A stretch of 64,000 bases of DNA from Silene conica (GCA_029255685.2 CM055312.2:2566649-2630648); one strand, 5' to 3'. Counted from the first letter of the stretch, positions 27,301 to 38,716 are shown. A program made the numbers and translations. The notes: generated by a model not told the origin, from the letters alone.

Positions 27301-30300
27301 CTCAGAGGTGGCTGCCCTAATTGTCGGAGATATGGAGAACACAGTTAATAGTAGGGACATTGTGGTAGAGGAACGATCTGGTAGACTACAACGTATATCA
27401 GAGCTACATGCTTCTTATTTAGCCTTGCAGTACCCTATTCTTTTTCCACACGGAGAGGACGGTCATAGACTAGGGATTCCTCATAGTAAGCCTACTCAAA
27501 CATCCACAAGTAACAATCAAAACGCTCGGGATAAGTTAACCTTGAGGGAGTGGTTTGCTTTTCGAATTCAAGACAGATCACTAGACAAAGAATATCCAAC
27601 TATTTTGATGGCAGGTTAATTACTTGATCCCTAATTTAATTTTTAATACAAATACAAAATTTTCATTTAATGGCAGGAAAACTATTTATTGTAAGAACAT
27701 TTATTCAATTCCCTAATTTGAGTATATTACCTCTGTAAAAAAAAACACTGTCCTAAATTTATCTAATTTTCAGGTAAAGCATTTCAACAATTCATTGCTG
27801 ATGGTTGCACCATGATAGAGTCTGATCGTCTGAAGTATATCCGTTTCAACCAACCAAAGTTGCGTTCTGAAAATTTCAAGAATCTAGCAAATGCTGCCGC
27901 ATTAGGACAAACCGACCCGTCAACCGCTGGTGTTCATTTCATTGTCCCTTCGTCTTTCGTTGGTGGTAAGGGTTACATGCGAGAAACATATCAAGATACA
28001 ATGACCATTTGCAGGTGGTGTGGGTATCCTGATCTGTTTATTACCTTCACATGCAACCCAAAATGGCCTGAAATTACTAGGTTTGTTCAAAAAAGAGGAC
28101 TACGGCCAGAGGACAGACCTGATATAGTCAGTCGAGTATTTAAGTTGAAACTATATGAGCTCATGAGAGACTTCAGAGAACTACATATTTTTGGACGGAC
28201 AAGGGCAGGTGAACTTATCATCACAGTTATTATACGTTTGAAACCATCATCTATAATCTATAATCATTTTTCTAATGCGATTAAGTAACTCTATATAATG
28301 CTGACTTATGTTTTCTTACGTTTTTCTTTTCAGTTGTTTATACCATTGAATTCCAAAAACGTGGCCTGCCTCATGCTCATATTTTGTTATTTTTACAAAG
28401 GGATGACAAGTTCCCTGAAGCCGTCGATGTTGACCGTATTATAAGTGCAGAAATCCCAGACCCCCTTGAAAACCCGGCACTTTATGCGGCAGTGAAAGAT
28501 TGTATGATTCATGGTCCATGTGGAGAACTTAACCCAGATTCACCGTGCATGATTGATGGTATTTGCTCCAGAAAATTTCCAAAGAAGTTTAACGAGAGAA
28601 CTGCTGTAGATGGTGACGGTTATCCAGTTTATATGAGAAGGGATAATGGAAGAACAATTGATAAAAATGGTAAACGAATTCACAACGGATATGTTGTTCC
28701 ATACAATGCAGATCTGTTGTTGAAATATCGTGCTCACATAAATGTCGAATGGTGCAATCAAGCGAGATCGATCAAGTACTTATTCAAGTACATTAATAAA
28801 GGATATGACCGTGTCACTGTTAGTGCAACTGGCACCAACCATGGTACTAAATTATATCAAATTTACTTTTGCTTCATTTTGTTTCACTTAATATTTTTAG
28901 AAATTATATCACATATTTTCTTATTTTTATCTTTATCTTTTTTTATAGGTAGTCAAGACCCAAATCAGGTTGATCAAATCCAGCAATACTACGACTGCCG
29001 TTACATTTCACCGTGTGAAGCTGTTTGGAGAATCTTCGCATTTCCTATTCACTATAGGACCCCCCCTGTTTTAAGGTTAGATTATCACCTACCTAATGAG
29101 CAAAATGTTATTTTCCATGATGAAGATCCAATCGACGAAGTGGTTGAGAGGTCTTCCGGTGGTAGAACAAAATTCACCGCTTGGTTGGAGTATAATAATT
29201 TAAAATCTGATGGTAGAGATCTAACGTATTGGGAGTTTCCTCAAAAATATGTGTGGAAACAAAGAGAAAGAGTATGGACTCCAAGGCACAAAGGATTTAC
29301 TCTTGGCCGAATGTATCACATGTCTCCAAATGGTGGTGAGAGGTACTATTTGAGAACCCTACTCAACTTTGTCAAAGGCCCTAAATCATATGAGGACATT
29401 CGTACTGTAAATGGTGTCACTAACCCCACTTTCAAAGAAGCCTGCTACGCTCTAGGCTTACTTGGTGATGATAAAGAGTATATTGATGCCATTAAAGAAG
29501 CAAGTTTCTGGGGGACTGGGTTCTATCTTAGGAACCTTTTCGCAACTCTTTTGCTCACAAATAGCTTGGTGAAGCCTGAGTTGGTGTGGGAAGAGACGTG
29601 GGAGTTACTGTCAGATGATATCTTATACAGAAGACGAAGTGAACTCCGTAACCCAGGTAATTTATCAATCTTTTTTTTTTATAAACACTTTTATTAAACT
29701 CATCTTAACAACATTCTCGTTTATATATTGATATTTGTTCACTTTTCGTGTACACAGATCTCCAACTCACAGAAGAGCAACTGCAACAGTACGCACTTTC
29801 CGAGATTGAATCATGGTTGCAAAGAAATGGCAGTTCATTGCGTAAGTTCGACAACATGCCATATCCAGACGTTGACATCCTTGCTACGTGCTCGAATAGG
29901 CTCTTGGCAGATGAGTTATCTTATGATAGGGATGATTTGAATAGGCAACATGAAGTCTTCACTTCTTCAATGACCGACGAACAGAAATCAATTTACAGAA
30001 AAATCATGAGCTCGGTGAATTGTGGTCAAGGAGGTGTTTTCTTCGTTTATGGTTATGGTGGAACCGGTAAGACCTTCCTATGGAAAACCTTATGTGCTGG
30101 ACTAAGGTCAAAAGGTGAGATCGTTATAGCGGTTGCGTCAAGTGGCATTGCAGCTATCCTTCTTCCAGGAGGGCGGACAGCCCACGCACGACTAAGCATA
30201 CCTATCAATGTCGATGAAAATTCCACATGTCATGGAATACGACCAGGAACCGATTTGGTTGGACTGCTAACGAGAGCAAAACTGATAATATGGGACGAGG

Positions 30301-31533
30301 CACCTATGGTCAATCGTTATTGTTTTGAAGCTCTTGATAGAAGCATGAGAGATATTATGAGAACTTCACCGGAAGGAGACCCAGAAAAACCATTCGGTGG
30401 GAAGGCTGTGGTGTTTGGCGGTGATTTCCGACAAGTCTTGCATGTTATACCTAAAGGAAGCAGGCAAGATATTGTAGGTGCTGCTATTTGTTCCTCACCT
30501 TTATGGAGATATTGCAAGGTTAGATCCTATTTTTAAAAATTCACCAGAGAATTAGCTAAATTTCATATGTAATACTTACTTTTAAATAGTTGTACATTTT
30601 TGACCGTTTATGATATACTTTAAATTTCAGGTTTTGAAGCTCACGAAAAATATGAGACTTCAGGTAGGAAGTGCACAGTCAAATGTTGATGAAATACGAG
30701 AATTTTCAAAGTGGATTCTCGAAGTTGGGGATGGCTTAGCAGGTGGGTCAAATGATGGAGTAGCAACCATCGAGTTACCAGAAGATATACTTATTCATCC
30801 TGGTGTAGATCCAATATCTACTATTGTAGATAGCACTTATCCATCTTTGAAAGATCACTTAGGTGACCCTCTGTATTTCACTGAAAGAGCTGTACTAGCA
30901 CCTACTCACGACGTGGTCGAGGAGGTAAACGACTATGTCTTGGATCAAATTCAAAAGGAAGAAAAAATTTACTTAAGCTCTGATGAAATAAGCAAGGAAG
31001 AAACTAATAGCGGGGCCAGAGAACTTTACTCTACAGAGTTTCTTAACTCTATCAGATGTTCCGGTTTACCTAACCACAACCTAAGACTGAAAGTTGGAGC
31101 TATAGTGATGCTTTTAAGAAACATTGACCAAGCAAATAGTTTGTGCAATGGCACCCGAATGGAGGTAAGGCAACTAGGAAATCGCGTTATTAGTGCAACA
31201 GTTATTTCTGGCAGTCATATCGGAAGCAATGTCTATATTTCCCGCATCACCTTGACTCCTTCCGATCAAACCAGGTTCCCAATTAAGTTTGAAAGAAGAC
31301 AGTTTCCTTTAGCGGTTTGTTTCGCTATGACTATCAACAAAAGTCAAGGTCAGTCTCTATCCCGTGTTGGACTTTATCTTCCTAGACCTGTCTTTACCCA
31401 TGGCCAACTGTACGTTGCTATATCTAGGGTCACCAGTAAGAAAGGTCTAAAAGTGCTACTTCTTGATGAAGAAGGACGGATGACTAATACAACAACAAAT
31501 GTTGTTTACAAGGAGGTTTTCGAGAAACTGTAA
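18317..31533 (+). CDS. Helitron Rep/helicase (RepHel), about 19 exons
   Basis: The Helitron transposase: an HUH endonuclease fused to a PIF1-type SF1 helicase. Exons: 18317-18377, 18464-18568, a set of duplicated mini-exons between 24193 and 25610, then 25763-25813, 25909-26163, 26315-26488, 26571-27018, 27109-27614, 27774-28208, 28334-28843, 28949-29656, 29758-30518, 30631-31533. Phases are consistent throughout; with the preferred donors the sum is 5487 nt (about 1828 residues). Seen: a Cys-containing N-terminal module (CTKCGAQMWYGE), Rep block FITFTCNPKWPEI, HUH motif GLPHAHILL, tyrosine block IKYLFKYINKGYDR, Walker A GYGGTGKT, Walker B LIIWDEAPM, motif GGDFRQ, and C-terminal YVAISRVTSKKGLKVLLLD. 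The first two exons are assigned because FALREITNT and the ending GKQPLYRSTSG match the mini-exon family. The 5.6-kb intron between exon 2 and the mini-exons needs transcript support. Confidence 0.85.
19101..19583. repeat. 483-bp intronic duplication, copy A
   Basis: Nearly identical to 20558-21040 in the same orientation and equal in length. Both copies keep a minus-strand run MGI.VGI.SMQIADAGEEEG ending at a GTGAGA donor-like site, which may be chance. Lies in the large intron of the Rep/helicase gene. Confidence 0.85.
20558..21040. repeat. 483-bp intronic duplication, copy B
   Basis: Second copy of the unit at 19101-19583. A further partial copy (about 20490-20557 and onward, with CAATCGTTCGACGTTAAA) lies directly upstream, so the unit is itself built on a tandem subunit of about 145 bp. 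Confidence 0.85.
21041..23040. repeat. Degenerate tandem array, unit about 180-200 bp
   Basis: The core GTTTAGATCTAATCTTGATA (or close variants) recurs near 21140, 21331, 21528, 22001, 22276, 22547, 22727 and 22909. Spacing is about 180-200 bp, with longer intervals where units are expanded or interrupted (21680-21910 is unrelated insert). Each unit also carries CCGACATGCAAAT and ACTCAATTATTAACAC. Very AT-rich. Lies wholly within the large RepHel intron. Confidence 0.85.
23041..24090. repeat. Intron remainder with a GGGCCATTTTATTCGAG repeat
   Basis: Mostly AT-rich DNA. Between 23550 and 23765 a unit containing GGGCCATTTTATTCGAG and TTTTAGCCCAGT occurs three times, two of them with CATTGCTTCGG. 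No coding exon seen. Confidence 0.6.
24090..25610 (+). repeat. Tandemly duplicated mini-exon cassette of the RepHel gene
   Basis: Two mini-exon types alternate. Type A (VIDFSQPFQP...NGKTTLYPSQ) starts at 24193, 24612, 25031 and 25335. Type B (VFQTPNVIRR...KGKAPLYQHQSG) lies at 24446-24529 and 24865-24948, with a diverged copy at 25527-25610 and remnants near 24090 and 25235. A and B copies are each spaced exactly 419 bp, so a 419-bp unit was duplicated with its introns; the last A copy is 304 bp on. All are phase 1-1, with lengths of 72, 84 or 102 nt, so copy number can change without altering frame. In A1 and A2 the distal donor GT is replaced by AT, but the inner donor AATG|GTAAAA also keeps frame. 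Confidence 0.85.
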
Positions 31534-31836
31534 TTGTCGTGTTGGGTTATCGAATTTTAATACATGCATTTAATTTATATTTGTTATTTAATATGTTTTT
31601 AGTCGTCTATTGTTTTTTCTTATATACCTTATTTATTAATTTTATCATAAGTAATCCAAATATTATCATCATTACTAATAGCTATTCGAAGATTAGTGCA
31701 CCAGAAAATTCATCTCTTCACCTAATATATCTTATATCCAAACATCCCGTTAAATAATAATTCGTCCGAATAAACAGAATTGCTATATATTCAAGTAAAT
31801 ATACCAACGGCGTCTTTAAAAATAAGTGTACACAAC

Positions 31837-31865
31837 CCCGTGATTTTTCACGGGTGTTACACTAG
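31837..31865 (+). other. Helitron 3' terminal hairpin and CTAG end
   Basis: Stem 31837-31843 pairs perfectly with 31848-31854 around a TTTT loop. CTAG is at 31862-31865 and the next host base is T. This is the termination signal of rolling-circle transposition. Confidence 0.93.
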
Positions 31866-32459
31866 TTAGATTAGATAGATATGTCTTCACCAACAATAGA
31901 CCCGACTATACTTTTTCCGGAAATTTTTGCTTTAGACCGATTAAAATAAGACGGATTAAATATCACCATCTTTTTAATAAAATATAACCATTTAATTACA
32001 AATTATTATATCGCAAATTCGTCACTCTTTACCCTAAAAATGATGGTAACATTTATCAAAAAATGGTAACATTTTATTGTAAAAATGGTTACAATTAATC
32101 CGTCTTATTTCAAACGGAGCCATCTGAATTAAGAATTTGGCTACTTTTTTTTTATAATTGGGATTATATGGACAAATTTAATAATGACATTAATATCCCA
32201 AATATATTATTTTATTATGTCGTTTACCTAACGCATATTGATAGGTTTTTTTTTAATCAAATTTAGGGTTTTAACATGTATAATTAGATCAATCAGTATG
32301 TTAATTTTTGTGTTTGGTACAACATATTTGGGGTTGATGTGTCACTTACCTCAATATATCGGTTAACAACTTAACATATTTTAAAATATGAAAGTTTGCG
32401 TCTTACAAATAAAATTGTTAGTCTGTCAATATTAATCGAGCTTCTAATTACTAAACACT
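31866..32459. mobile_element. Intergenic DNA with a 181-bp MITE at 31937-32117
   Basis: The MITE ends are inverted copies of AAATAAGACGGATTAA (left 31937-31958, right 32096-32117; 20 of 22 bases match). Its superfamily is not determined. The remaining sequence to 32459 is AT-rich and holds nothing I recognise. Confidence 0.6.
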
Positions 32460-32830
32460 TAGGCCATGTTTAGCAAACGGTAGAAGCAGATTCATGATAG
32501 ATTAATAGTGGATAACACTAGCAGAATACGGTTAACATATTTTAGTGGTAGATTTGACTATTAAATTAAATTAGCAAACTAAGAAAGAGTGTTTGGTAAT
32601 TAGCATAAATTGTAGGATAATTATAATGATATCATCAATATACTGAATCTGCTAATACAATATACTGTTAATAGCAGCATATTTAAAAGTAGTAAATTCC
32701 GGCCAATATGCTAACAAAATATGTCGCTTATCAAACACGTAGAAATGGTAAATTGGTAAGTCAACCTATTAATAATTACTCCAAAATCTATTAATTTCAC
32801 TCAATATTTTGTTTATAAAACAGAGCCTTA
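32460..32830. mobile_element. hAT-like MITE, copy 1
   Basis: Starts TAGGCCATGTTTAGCAAAC and ends ACAGAGCCTTA, an imperfect inverted pair. A related copy lies at 40584-41236 with the same internal order (GTAGAAGCAGATT, GATTTGACTATTAAATTAAA, CTAATACAATATGCTG). No gene inside. Target duplication not clear. Confidence 0.6.
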
Positions 32831-33122
32831 AACTAATTATGCTTCCAACTTACATTGGCGCAACACTACATGATTAGCCCGTTTAGTTTTCGAGTCGACA
32901 GTTTCGCGAAATCGAAATCGTTAGTGAACGGCGATATTGCGGGTCATTTTTTGCGCAAATCATGAAGTTAATAACTTAAACAAATATGTGTATATGATAA
33001 GGGAAGTGAGAATGAGAGAATGAATGTGGTATTTCGTAATTTGATGGTGGGACCAAAAATAACAGAAGCGATGATTGTAGCTTGTCGAGCACCGGATAAT
33101 GCTAAGGAACTTGTCGTTGTCC
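32831..33122. other. Intergenic DNA
   Basis: No gene, repeat or RNA recognised. Confidence 0.3.
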
Positions 33123-33130
33123 AGGATAGC

Positions 33131-33589
33131 CAAAGACGAAGCTAAGGCAGGGCCCAAGGGGCCACTGCCCGGGCCAGAAATTTAAGGTCAAGTATTTAAT
33201 AGTTGAATTACTAAGCATGATAGTTGAAGTGGTGTAGTGGTAAACATTTAAATTTCCTGGAGGTCATGTGTTCGACTCGCGGAACTGTCTATTTTTGATT
33301 CTGTTTTTTTTTTTTCCTTTTTTGTAATTTATAATAGAACGTTATTATCTTTTATTTATGTTTTAAAATTATTTCATCTTATAAATATGAACACACTATA
33401 AATTATGCATCTATCAAATAAATTAATGTATAAATAAAAAAAATTAATTTGTAGGTTTCATATATAAACTAATTTAGAAATCTTAGTTAATATCAAAAAA
33501 TGCTAAAATAATAGTATATAAATTAATGTATATATAAAAGCGAAATGAAAAATGGCCCGGGTCAATATTTTACCCTAGCTTCGTCCCTG
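33131..33589. mobile_element. Non-autonomous hAT element with an internal tRNA-like segment
   Basis: Flanked by the 8-bp target duplication AGGATAGC (33123-33130 and 33590-33597). Terminal repeats are CAAAGACGAAGCTAAGG and, inverted, CAGGGACGAAGCTAGG. The 8-bp duplication and CA(G)GG ends fit hAT. GC-rich palindromic stretches (CCCGGGCC) lie near both ends; the middle is AT-rich. Confidence 0.85.
33222..33292 (+). other. tRNA-like segment with pol III A and B boxes
   Basis: Inside the hAT element, TGGTGTAGTGG (33230-33240) fits an A box and GTTCGACTC (33270-33278) fits a B box, 40 bp apart as in a tRNA gene. The flanks do not fold into a complete tRNA, so this is a tRNA-derived promoter relic and not a functional tRNA call. 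Confidence 0.55.
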
Positions 33590-33852
33590 AGGATAGCGAC
33601 TTTTTCAATTTTTTTAAAATAAAAATAGAAATGATGACGTAGAGTCGTAGACCCATTTTTTATAAATAGTTTGAAACCGACTCTACTTTGTTAAATAATT
33701 TACGTTTAAGCCCATTTAAGCAAAAAGTTATTAACATTTGGTATGTCTTATACTTCAAACTCTTTTCCCTGTGCATTATACGTATATCGATTTTTCTAAC
33801 TTGTGTTGTGCCCTAAGGGTACACATTAATAAATCAAAAATGGAAAGATTCA

Positions 33853-34622
33853 GGGTAAGATTATTGGGGGTCTTGAGACAAGACTTTGACGAGTCTTAAG
33901 ACAAGACTTTTCTCAAGACTACCAATAATCTACCAAAGTCTTAACAAAGTCTTAAGTCGAGTCTTGGAAATCCAAGACTCGACTTAAGACTTTGTTGAGT
34001 CTTGACCCCACTGTCTTTTATCTTTTTAATTTTATATTTTTTTTTTTTGAAAGTAATGTTATATATTTTTTAATTAGTGTTTCTTTGTACGTTAAATGCA
34101 TTAATAGAATTTCTCATCATTACTTTGTTTCACTTTTACTTTCAAAACTTTATTTCTCACCCATTTCTCTCAATAAAAATTATATTCAACTAATTTCATA
34201 TTACAAAATGGATCCCAACCAAAATTTTGATTTAAATTCTATTATAATTTGTCATGATTAATTATGTTATCTAAGTTGCCAAAAATCGTATGTTACCAAA
34301 TATGTAATGTATTAATTATTAAGTTTATTAGCATAGTTTGTGTGTTGTCTTTTTATATATATAATTAAGTTCCGTTAAGTTATATAATTAAGTTCATGCA
34401 TTTTAATTAGTAATGTTTAATACAAACTAGAATTAATTAATAAGTTTCTAAGAAAGAAAAGTAAAATGGAAAAGTAAAGTCTGAGACGAGTCTGACGGAT
34501 AATGTATAAAATCTGAGGTGGGTCTGAGGTAAGTCTGAACAATAAAGAAATAATAAAAGTTAGTGGAAAGCTGACGCGGCACAGTCTTAAGACTTTGGAA
34601 AATCTGAGGGATAATCTTACCC
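33853..34622. mobile_element. TIR element with a strong internal hairpin
   Basis: Ends GGGTAAGATTATT and its inverted copy, with the 3-bp duplication TCA on each side (33850-33852, 34623-34625). The 3-bp duplication suggests PIF/Harbinger or CACTA; class not settled. The left part is full of AGTCTT/AAGACT hexamers and forms a hairpin (33936-34003). The ORF near 34200 (MDPNQNFDLNS) is too short to assign. Confidence 0.65.
33936..34003. repeat. Near-perfect 33-bp-arm palindrome
   Basis: Arms 33936-33968 and 33971-34003 pair at 31 of 33 positions around a 2-nt centre. On transcription it would make a tight hairpin. Confidence 0.85.
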
Positions 34623-34628
34623 TCATAA

Positions 34629-34943
34629 GAGCAATTGCAATGAGAGGTTTTTTGCATTGAGTTTGTAAATAAGAACCCAAAAAAAAAATGTGTCCCATTG
34701 CATTAAAAAGTTTGTCTTTCAAACAACAAACTTGGTTTGATATAAAGAACCAAGTTCCTTCAAAACCCAAGAAACTTTTGAGTAATTAACCAATTAATTA
34801 CATTAAATAATTAATAGTTTTCTTATGGAAAATTTTTACTATAGATTTTTCCCCTGTGTCAAAAAATTGGTAATTCTTGAGATTGTCAAAAAATGACACG
34901 GCAAAGGAAGAACTTTATAAAAGGTTCTTCGTTACACTTGCCC
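34629..34943. mobile_element. PIF/Harbinger-like MITE, TSD TAA
   Basis: Ends GAGCAATTGCAATGAGAGG and, inverted, GGGCAAGTGTAACGAAGAA, with TAA on both sides. Only four bases separate it from the preceding element's duplication. Internal sequence non-coding. Confidence 0.7.
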
Positions 34944-34946
34944 TAA

Positions 34947-35807
34947 GATATTCTCGTGATAAATTCGAGTATAAACTTAGTTTCACTATAATTAATTAGT
35001 GAAAATATCTTATAAATGTTACCATTTTTAATTTATTAATTTATGCTCTAAAATCACACGTTAGATAAACCGTACTTATATTAATCTCCGATTTTGCCAT
35101 TCGGAGACTAATACACTAATACATGTCTCGAATACATCTTTTTCCGGCGTGGAGTACTCGAGATTTGCAAAAGGAGAAGTGCAAATGGTTGGTAGTTGGT
35201 ACATTGTATTTGTACTAACTTCATAGATTAGTAGCCTAACAAACAACACAAACGATGATTTTAATCTTCAATAGGCGTGGACTTTAATTCCTCATTTTCT
35301 ATACAAATGTTCATTGTTTCACCCACATTTTTGTTTTCTTCTAGGACAATTAGGTATTACCGTTAGCTGCTTTCATACTATTAACCATCATCATAATTAT
35401 GATACTGGTATTATTTCCGTGAAAAAAAAATACACTGGTCGGTTTACAACTATGATATACTGAACTTATAACATAATTTTTATTTTATCGGCAATTAAAT
35501 TAAATAGATATATAAATTAAAATTAAATTATATAATTGCACCGACATTGAATTAAATTAAAATTTAATAATAATGAATTAAATACATTTTATTGTATAGT
35601 TTTTATTAAATTTAGACCTACATAAGTAATAAGAGAGACTGTAATTAAATCAATAAGGAGTAAGGTGAGGTCCCTACCATAAAAGAAAAAGAAATTTTTT
35701 TTTTATTTTAATAAATTAAGAACCAATCAAATCTCTTTAAATTCTACTACTTTTATAGTTTAGAAATTATTACATCTTATTAACAATATGAGGTGTTAGA
35801 ATGATGA
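34947..35807. other. AT-rich intergenic DNA
   Basis: No gene, RNA or clear element recognised. Confidence 0.3.
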
Positions 35808-36060
35808 CGGGATTTGATCATATTAGGAGATTGAGCTTATATTAGGCTCGATTGTGATTAGGGTTTTCTAAAATAGGGTTTTATTAAGCTGGGTAATATA
35901 TACGCAACTTAACGAAACCCTAATTTAGAAAAATCTAATGATAGTCAACTTAAACTAGGTATTATATACCCAGCTTAATGAAACCCTAATTTAAAAAAAC
36001 TTAATGATAGTCGGGCTGAATATAGTCTCAATCTCCTAATAAATCAGGATATTGAACCCG
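35808..36060. mobile_element. Unclassified foldback element
   Basis: The ends carry CGGGAT and CGGGTT in inverted orientation and share an inner block TATTAGGAGATTGAG (left 35821-35835, right about 36027-36041). A second inner inverted pair (TTAGGGTTT / AAACCCTAA) appears three times. No coding potential. Confidence 0.55.
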
Positions 36061-36911
36061 ATTTTCATTCATTCTTCCGCCCACGATACATTAATATTTC
36101 AACATACGTTTGGGCTCGTTTCTAAATCTAATATTCAGTTGCTTCAAGTGGAAATGGAGTCAAAACTCAAAAGCCAAGTACATGCACATTCAATCAAGTC
36201 ATTCGTTTTCAACTTATTTTAGTTTAGTTCACCTCTATTTTGTTCAGTTATATTGAATTTCATTCAGTTGTAGTATAAAATTTCAGTCAATTCCGTTTAG
36301 TTCATACCTTCACAAAATTGACTTTTATTACTGCTCCAGTCTCTAGCCTAATTTCATTCAATTTAACTCAACTTCATTTAATTTAATTCAATTTATTGCA
36401 ACCGAAAGAAACAAGGCCGAACTAATTATTATATTATATACAGTATAATTCAACAACTGCAACCACAAATTTCAATTTTTACTGATTAGCGGAGGTAACA
36501 AGTAACTCCAGTTAGCCCCCTAGCATCGCATACTACTAATTCAAATTAATTACTCCGATTTCTCATTATAGGATTAGTAATTAGTAATTAAAACTTGCTT
36601 GATTAACTTATTTTTAATCATTTATCCTAGAATTTTTAATCTTGTTTTAAATAACTAAAATAATGATCAGTTTACTACACAAGATGATTTTGTTGGATTA
36701 CAGTATGATTTGAAGGAGATACGTACATGTTAACATTTTAAAATTAATAATTACATTTTTAATCAATGATTAATCAACTTTAATAGGACGGTTTCGTACC
36801 CTACATAATTGAGCTATTCCGTAACACTACCAAAATCACATGCACCAATAATTATTTGCATCTAAAATAACCTTCAAATTGCGTCATTGCCTCACTACTT
36901 AATATGGGTCT
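36061..36911. other. AT-rich intergenic DNA
   Basis: Repeated short motifs (TTCAGTT, AATTTCATT) between 36180 and 36410 but no defined unit or gene. Confidence 0.3.
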
Positions 36912-37150
36912 ATTATTATTATTATTATAAAAACGCAGTTTTTTTTCTAAAGATCAAAGCAAAAGTTTACCGGGAATTGGTGGACAGTCGAGATACTATC
37001 TGGGCCCCATCTCTTTAGCAATTGCAAAGCTAAAATGCGTAAAAATAAAAGTTGTCGCACGCGCTCAGAGCCAATGAATTTTTTTGAATCCGCTTGAGTA
37101 GGGCAATAGCATCTGCCTTCAAGCCCCCAATCACGAGAAGGAAAACGGAG

Positions 37151-37183
<33 letters not shown>

Positions 37184-37399
37184 TATTTGCAAGTTAAGTT
37201 CCACTGCAATAACATTAAAATAATTATTTTATAATAAATAGAGAAATAGAGATTTATTTATATTAAAATTTAATCATTGTATATCATAAAGTGACACTTT
37301 TGAACAACGGTCATTTTAAATATAATTTTATTCCTATTTATCATAAAATGACATTTATTTGGTTGTACTATAAAATAATCAAATATACAATAATTACTA

Positions 37400-37444
<45 letters not shown>

Positions 37445-37690
37445 TATTTGCAAGTTAAGTTCCATTACGATAACATTAAAAATAGTCATTTTATAATAAA
37501 TAGAGATTTATTTATGTCAAAATAGTAATCATTAATTAATATTATCATAAAGTGCCACTTTTAACCGTAGTAATCTATAAACATATAGTATTTATCAATA
37601 TTTATCATAAAATCGTTATTTTATTTCGTTGTACTATAAAAATAATCATATACTATACAATAATTAGTAATTATTTATATATTTTGGTTG
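37151..37690. repeat. Two-copy tandem duplication headed by (ATT)n microsatellites
   Basis: Copy 1 (37151-37403) and copy 2 (37404-37690) each begin with a (TTA)n run (about 10 and 13 repeats) followed by TTTATTTGCAAGTTAAGTTC and later CATAAAGTG.CACTTTT and GTTGTACTATAAAA. The two have diverged by point changes and small length differences. A short (ATT)n run also lies at 36912-36927. Confidence 0.75.
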
Positions 37691-38716
37691 TTTATTATAT
37701 TATGATTTGTAGGCAACAAAGTAAGGGAGTGTCACATGCATTTTCATTCATACCATTTTCTTCACGATCTTCAAAGCAACACCCAAATAAAATCTGATTA
37801 AAGCGTGTTTCGGTGTACCATCTATGCATGCATTTTAGTACTGCATTACAATTACAATATTACAAGAATTCATGAATAATAATAATATCTGTAAATATTT
37901 TTTGGTGTTGGAACTTAAATAATTAGGAAAAAGAATCATTCAGAAAATACGTATATCGGTATATATATACATGTTTATGTACTTATATTTAGTGACGGAC
38001 ACATTATTTTGAACAAAAAAGTCGCGCATTCATTGTTATGTTTGATCCGTCATTATTAGTTTAAATCAGACTTAATAGCTCTAAAATTTAATTATTTAGA
38101 AATGTTATATAAAATCTCCCTTTAAAAATCTATAATAGATGGTCTCTTATGAACACCACAGCAAAAAAAATATAACCATTTGTTTTCTACGTCATACTCA
38201 AATAATAACCTTATTCCGTATTACTAAAATAAAACATAGAACTCAAATAACATCGTTGTATGATATACAAAATATTTGTTCTATATCATGCATATTAAAC
38301 TTTGATAACGACCGATTTTATATAAGATGAACTAATAATAGGAAGGTAGGTGGGTTGGTAACGACAATTAGTAGACTATACAACCAGATGTATATATTAG
38401 ATAGTATAGACTTAGAGTTTTATCAAAGAAGTTGAGCTTATATCAGTTATATGTACGTATATCTTACGAGATTTATTGAAAAAAAAATCTGAACATCTAT
38501 ATAAAAAAAAATTAACTCAAAGTAATATATTGATACCGAAAAATAATACATTTATACTCAATAAAATTCTGATTTTAACACCTAAAAATTAAAATGTAAG
38601 CGAAATTTTTAAAAGCTCAAAAGATTTGCATATAAGCTCAATTAACTTTGTATTGAATGTACGATGTTCATATACATCTAGAATTTTGGATATATAGTCC
38701 TATTTGTGGTTGATAA
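37691..38716. other. AT-rich intergenic DNA
   Basis: Several short ORFs by chance; none recognised. No element boundaries found. Confidence 0.3.

Larger units (their letters stand above)
1..31865 (+). mobile_element. Large Helitron with RPA-like and Rep/helicase genes (5' end not seen)
   Basis: A rolling-circle DNA transposon. Seen directly: a Rep/helicase gene, an RPA1-like gene on the same strand, and a canonical 3' end at 31837-31865. That end is stem CCCGTGA, loop TTTT, stem TCACGGG, a 7-nt spacer, then CTAG followed by host T, as expected for insertion between A and T. Plant Helitrons are known to carry RPA-like genes together with the Rep/Hel gene. Both coding regions remain in frame across every exon I could place, so the element may be recently active. 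It is interrupted by an LTR retrotransposon at 4788-17497. No convincing 5' TC terminus was found, so the left boundary is open and the claim that the RPA gene belongs to the same element is inference from order and strand. Confidence 0.85.

Noticed and set aside
36947-37204. Minus-strand ORF with a poly-Asn run and RCYCPTQADSKKF
   Set aside because: Asn run comes from the (ATT)n microsatellite. The remainder looked protein-like but matched no family I know; not enough to call a gene or an organelle insertion.
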